From positions 1 through 9,005 of the forward strand of contig CALJLV010000093.1 in assembly GCA_937982505.1 (NCBI GenBank): 9,005 bases of DNA, in the 5' to 3' direction. Below are positions 6,797-9,005 of the stretch, piece by piece. A model generated the notes under the pieces. The model was not told the origin of the DNA. It was given only the letters and a program-made list of their open reading frames with translations, and ran no database searches. Numbering within the stretch: the stretch's first letter is position 1; every line of letters starts with the position of its first letter. The stretch is from an uncultured Desulfobacteraceae bacterium (GTDB lineage: Bacteria > Desulfobacterota > Desulfobacteria > Desulfobacterales > UBA2174). The translations under genes and the position numbers were made by a program.

Positions 6797-8170
6797 TTAT
6801 TCCAGCCGCAGCAGGTGCAACGGCAGCGGCTCGGTTGGGATTTCCTGGATTCTGCCCGATGAACGGCTCTTGGTAAGAATCAAGCTGTTAGGGTACTTGG
6901 CGACCTGCTTGAGATCGGCCGGCCTCAGTTGGCCGGTCCACTTGATTTCGATCGGGTGAAAACCCCTGCCATTCACATAGGCGATGTCCACCTCGCCTTT
7001 CGCCTTGATGTAGAAGGTTGGAAAATGGCGACGGTAATGACTGGCGGCACAGGCCTCAACGATGTTGCCACAGTCGTCCGGGTTTTCCAGCATGGGTCGC
7101 AGCCGCTCGCGGAAGGGATCTTGCGACGGATGCAGCCAGGCATTGACCGCATGGAGGATAAACGGATCGGTGAAGATCACCTTGCGGGCTTTTTTGGGGG
7201 CCGCCAGGAGTTTGTCTTCCTGCAGCGCCGGTTGAACGTAGACGACATCCATGGATTCCAGAAGGCCGATGTAATCGGCCACGGTCTGGGGGTGATCGAT
7301 GGATAGATCCTGACAAAGGGCATTCCACGTGACCTGAGATCCCATGCGTCGCAAGACCGCCTGCAGCACCTGCCGCAGATAATGCTCTTGCTTGTGCCGC
7401 TTGAGAACATCACCGCGTATCCAATCGCTGTAGACCGCAAAGACAGCCGGCGGGATATGTCCATCTTTGGCCATGGCGTTGATGGCGGTCAGAAAACCGC
7501 CGTGGACCAAATAGGCGCCAAAAGCGGCAAACAGGCGGTCCATGGCCTCGGCGTCCAACTCCGATGCCAATGCGGCTTGATGCTCTCCAGGTGACAAGGC
7601 TTGTCCAAGCCTGACAAATTCGCTGAAACTGAGCGGATAAAGAAGGAAATCGACCTGGTCGGCCATTCCTCTTCGGCCGGGAAAACGCATCCGCGCTTCG
7701 CGAATGATGGCCATGTCCGATCCGGAAAGCACCAGGACCACGTTTTCCAGGGCACCACTGTCCGCCAGGAACTTCACACCCTTGTCCCAGAACTGGGTGT
7801 AGGTGACTTCGTCCAGTACAAGGTATCGCAATCCATTTTGTAAACCCCCGACATCTTGGAGGTGCTCGCTGATCAGGCGCACCAGGGCATGCTGGTGGTC
7901 GATCAACTCCCCGGTGAAAAAGGCAATCGCCCGAGGCGGAACACCTGTCTGGAGCAGGTGCGCCATCCATTGTTTGAGCAAGGTGGTTTTACCGATCTGA
8001 CGGCCGCCGCTGATGGTGTAAATCCCGGGCAACCGGGCGGGCAGTCGGTCGATCAGCGGAAAGCGATACACCAGGGGCTGGCGGTTGAGGACTTTCAGGT
8101 GCGGGTCCTGGCCGGCAAACAGGTCCGGGCTTTCCAGGTGTAGATTGTGCGGTGTGAAGCGGACATCCAT
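6797..8170 (-). CDS. AAA family ATPase with DUF4143-type C-terminal domain
   Basis: This 457-residue protein belongs to the broad, poorly understood COG1373-type ATPases (AAA_14 plus DUF4143), often found in accessory DNA. Walker A is GGRQIGKTT (55-63) and Walker B is YLVLDEV (116-122). VLSGSD (147-152) is a sensor-1-like strand, and MRFPGRRG (161-168) holds possible arginine-finger residues. The middle (about 215-310) has winged-helix-like features (WNALCQDLSIDHPQTVADYI). The C-terminal half has VIFTDPFILHAV (331-342), then NIVEACAASHYRR, GEVDIAY (392-398) and PIEIKW (406-411). That gives D395...E408-x-K410, the pattern of a PD-(D/E)XK nuclease fold. Length is normal and the gene looks intact. 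The ATG has a weak GAG five bases upstream and a 24-bp palindrome behind it. Composition is lower in GC than the flanks, which suggests transfer. Cellular role is unknown. Confidence 0.88.
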   Translation of the reverse strand: MDVRFTPHNLHLESPDLFAGQDPHLKVLNRQPLVYRFPLIDRLPARLPGIYTISGGRQIGKTTLLKQWMAHLLQTGVPPRAIAFFTGELIDHQHALVRLISEHLQDVGGLQNGLRYLVLDEVTYTQFWDKGVKFLADSGALENVVLVLSGSDMAIIREARMRFPGRRGMADQVDFLLYPLSFSEFVRLGQALSPGEHQAALASELDAEAMDRLFAAFGAYLVHGGFLTAINAMAKDGHIPPAVFAVYSDWIRGDVLKRHKQEHYLRQVLQAVLRRMGSQVTWNALCQDLSIDHPQTVADYIGLLESMDVVYVQPALQEDKLLAAPKKARKVIFTDPFILHAVNAWLHPSQDPFRERLRPMLENPDDCGNIVEACAASHYRRHFPTFYIKAKGEVDIAYVNGRGFHPIEIKWTGQLRPADLKQVAKYPNSLILTKSRSSGRIQEIPTEPLPLHLLRLE

Positions 8171-8181
8171 GGCGGCTCATT

Positions 8182-8205
8182 CCATTGAATAAATTTATTC
8201 AATGG
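8182..8205. promoter_or_regulatory. Perfect 24-bp palindrome upstream of the AAA ATPase, candidate operator
   Basis: CCATTGAATAAA is followed directly by its exact reverse complement TTTATTCAATGG with no spacer. The site is AT-rich in a GC-rich region and ends 11 bases before the ATPase start codon, where a repressor would block transcription or where the RNA could fold over the ribosome binding region. A degenerate extra half-copy, CCAATGAATA, follows at 8206-8215. Dimeric-repressor binding is an inference from shape and position. Confidence 0.6.
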
Positions 8206-8367
8206 CCAATGAATATCCTGTTTCCCAATGCCCTGCAAGTCATTTTGGGAATGTCGCATAACAGTTCAACGCTTTCGAATGTCATCCTGATGCCGATACA
8301 GGCGATCATTGAAAGGCTGACGCCTGAACTCCCAAAAGGTGCGGCCCCGTCAACTCGGCAGGAAGTT
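8206..8367. other. Spacer between the hydrolase and ATPase genes, no gene seen
   Basis: The first 60-base line inside this spacer (8221-8280) is about 43% GC, well below the flanking genes. It holds an inverted repeat TTCCCAA (8222-8228) with TTGGGAA (8245-8251), 16-base loop, and a short one (CTCGGC 8354-8359 with GCCGAG 8371-8376) around the hydrolase stop codon. The latter could be a weak terminator, but it has no T-run. I cannot identify a clear -10/-35 pair for the ATPase. Confidence 0.5.
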
Positions 8368-9005
8368 TCAGCCGAGACTCATGAGCGAATGCCATCGGTC
8401 GGATTCGGTTTCCACGGGCAGTCCCCGGGCGCGCAGAATGCGGATCATGGCCGGATCGTTGAAGCGCAGATAGGGATTGACCTGGAGTTCGTCGGCCAGG
8501 CTGGAGACCACGTGGGCAGGGTTGTAGCGGGCAAGGTAGCCATCGATCCACGGGTTCTCGCCTTCCAGGGCGCGGGCAAAGGCCATGGATTGGCGCACGT
8601 AGTCATGGCCTGCGTAGATCCGGGTTTCGGGCGCAAAGGCCAGCAGAAAACGGATCGACGCGAAAAAGGCGTTCAGGTCGCCCGAAAAGCAGTTGCCCAC
8701 CGTGCCGTTGAACAGGGTGTCGCCGGTGATCAGGGCCGGGCCGGCCTGAAAGGTCACGCCGTCGGCCATGTGGCCCGGGGTCCGGTAGGCCACGAGGGGG
8801 TGGGCACCGGGCGCCACGCCGGCGCCGTGGGAAAAACGCCGCCAGTCGAGGAATTCGGCCCCGGTGCGGTCCAACAGCGCTTCGTTTCCCCGGGTATGAT
8901 CCCCATGGCCGTGGGTGTTGGTCACCCAGCGGATGCGAAGCCCGCGCGCCTGGGCAAAGGCGAGGATCTCGTCCACGGCGCCCCCGTCGATGGCCACGGC
9001 GTTCC
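8368..9005 (-). CDS. Glyoxalase II-type metallo-beta-lactamase hydrolase (5' partial)
   Basis: This is a metallo-beta-lactamase-fold thioesterase of the hydroxyacylglutathione hydrolase (GloB) type. Such enzymes release D-lactate and glutathione from S-lactoylglutathione in methylglyoxal detoxification. The right window edge cuts off the N-terminus; the in-frame GTG at 8997 is internal, since the frame stays open to the edge (N-A-V-A-I-D-G-G). Counting from that codon, the metal ligands are THGHGDH (28-34), TPGH (73-76), ITGDTLF (90-96) and YAGHDYV (128-134). The C-terminal helical part contains ENPWIDGYLARYN (147-159) and NPYLRFND (174-181), as in GloB substrate-binding domains. The stop is followed at 197 bp by the AAA ATPase on the same strand. 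Where glutathione is absent, related enzymes act on other thioesters, so the exact substrate is open. Confidence 0.9.
   Translation of the reverse strand, partial: NAVAIDGGAVDEILAFAQARGLRIRWVTNTHGHGDHTRGNEALLDRTGAEFLDWRRFSHGAGVAPGAHPLVAYRTPGHMADGVTFQAGPALITGDTLFNGTVGNCFSGDLNAFFASIRFLLAFAPETRIYAGHDYVRQSMAFARALEGENPWIDGYLARYNPAHVVSSLADELQVNPYLRFNDPAMIRILRARGLPVETESDRWHSLMSLG

Noticed and set aside
6396..6959. 187-codon + strand frame across the repeat and the end of the ATPase gene
   Set aside because: It runs through the palindromic repeat and antisense to the conserved end of the ATPase. No recognisable protein and no ribosome binding site.

Overview
The window is GC-rich chromosomal DNA from a Gram-negative-type bacterium. 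Codon use, gene content and the style of its intergenic repeats fit a deltaproteobacterium / Desulfobacterota (Desulfosarcina-like), but no marker gene proves this. There are seven genes, two of them cut by the window ends, plus one probable gene remnant and several unusual intergenic repeat structures.

Left part (1-2331, + strand): an ABC exporter pair, an ATPase cut at the left edge inside its Walker A motif and a 572-residue multi-span membrane partner that overlaps it by 53 bp. A threonine ammonia-lyase with a C-terminal ACT domain (2310-3515, - strand) meets the permease tail to tail with a 22-bp overlap. It is divergent from a carbamate kinase (3686-4615, + strand). The start codon of the kinase lies inside a 14-unit heptamer array (3596-3693).

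Middle (4616-6112): carbamate kinase converges on a P-loop protein of the cyclic 2,3-diphosphoglycerate synthetase / COG2403 family (4741-6060, - strand). A nested inverted repeat between them is a likely shared transcription end. The P-loop gene has a good sigma70-type promoter and a strong ribosome binding site.

Right part (6113-8367): composition drops to about 43-57% GC in the lines counted, against about 63-72% in neighbouring genes. This stretch looks accessory. It holds a gene-poor segment, a palindromic dispersed-type repeat built on GTCATCCCG / GAGGGATCT, a probable gene remnant, and a complete AAA ATPase with a DUF4143 / nuclease-like C-terminal half. A perfect 24-bp palindrome sits just upstream of that ATPase. 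The last gene (8368 to the right edge, - strand) is a glyoxalase II-type metallo-beta-lactamase hydrolase, cut at its N-terminus.

The core genes are metabolic or housekeeping in type: export, threonine deamination, carbamoyl phosphate/ATP exchange and thioester hydrolysis. Apart from the ABC pair they are not arranged as one operon. I found no complete, clearly new multi-gene system. The best leads are the heptamer array carrying the carbamate kinase start, the palindrome before the ATPase, and the carbamate kinase / COG2403 neighbourhood.
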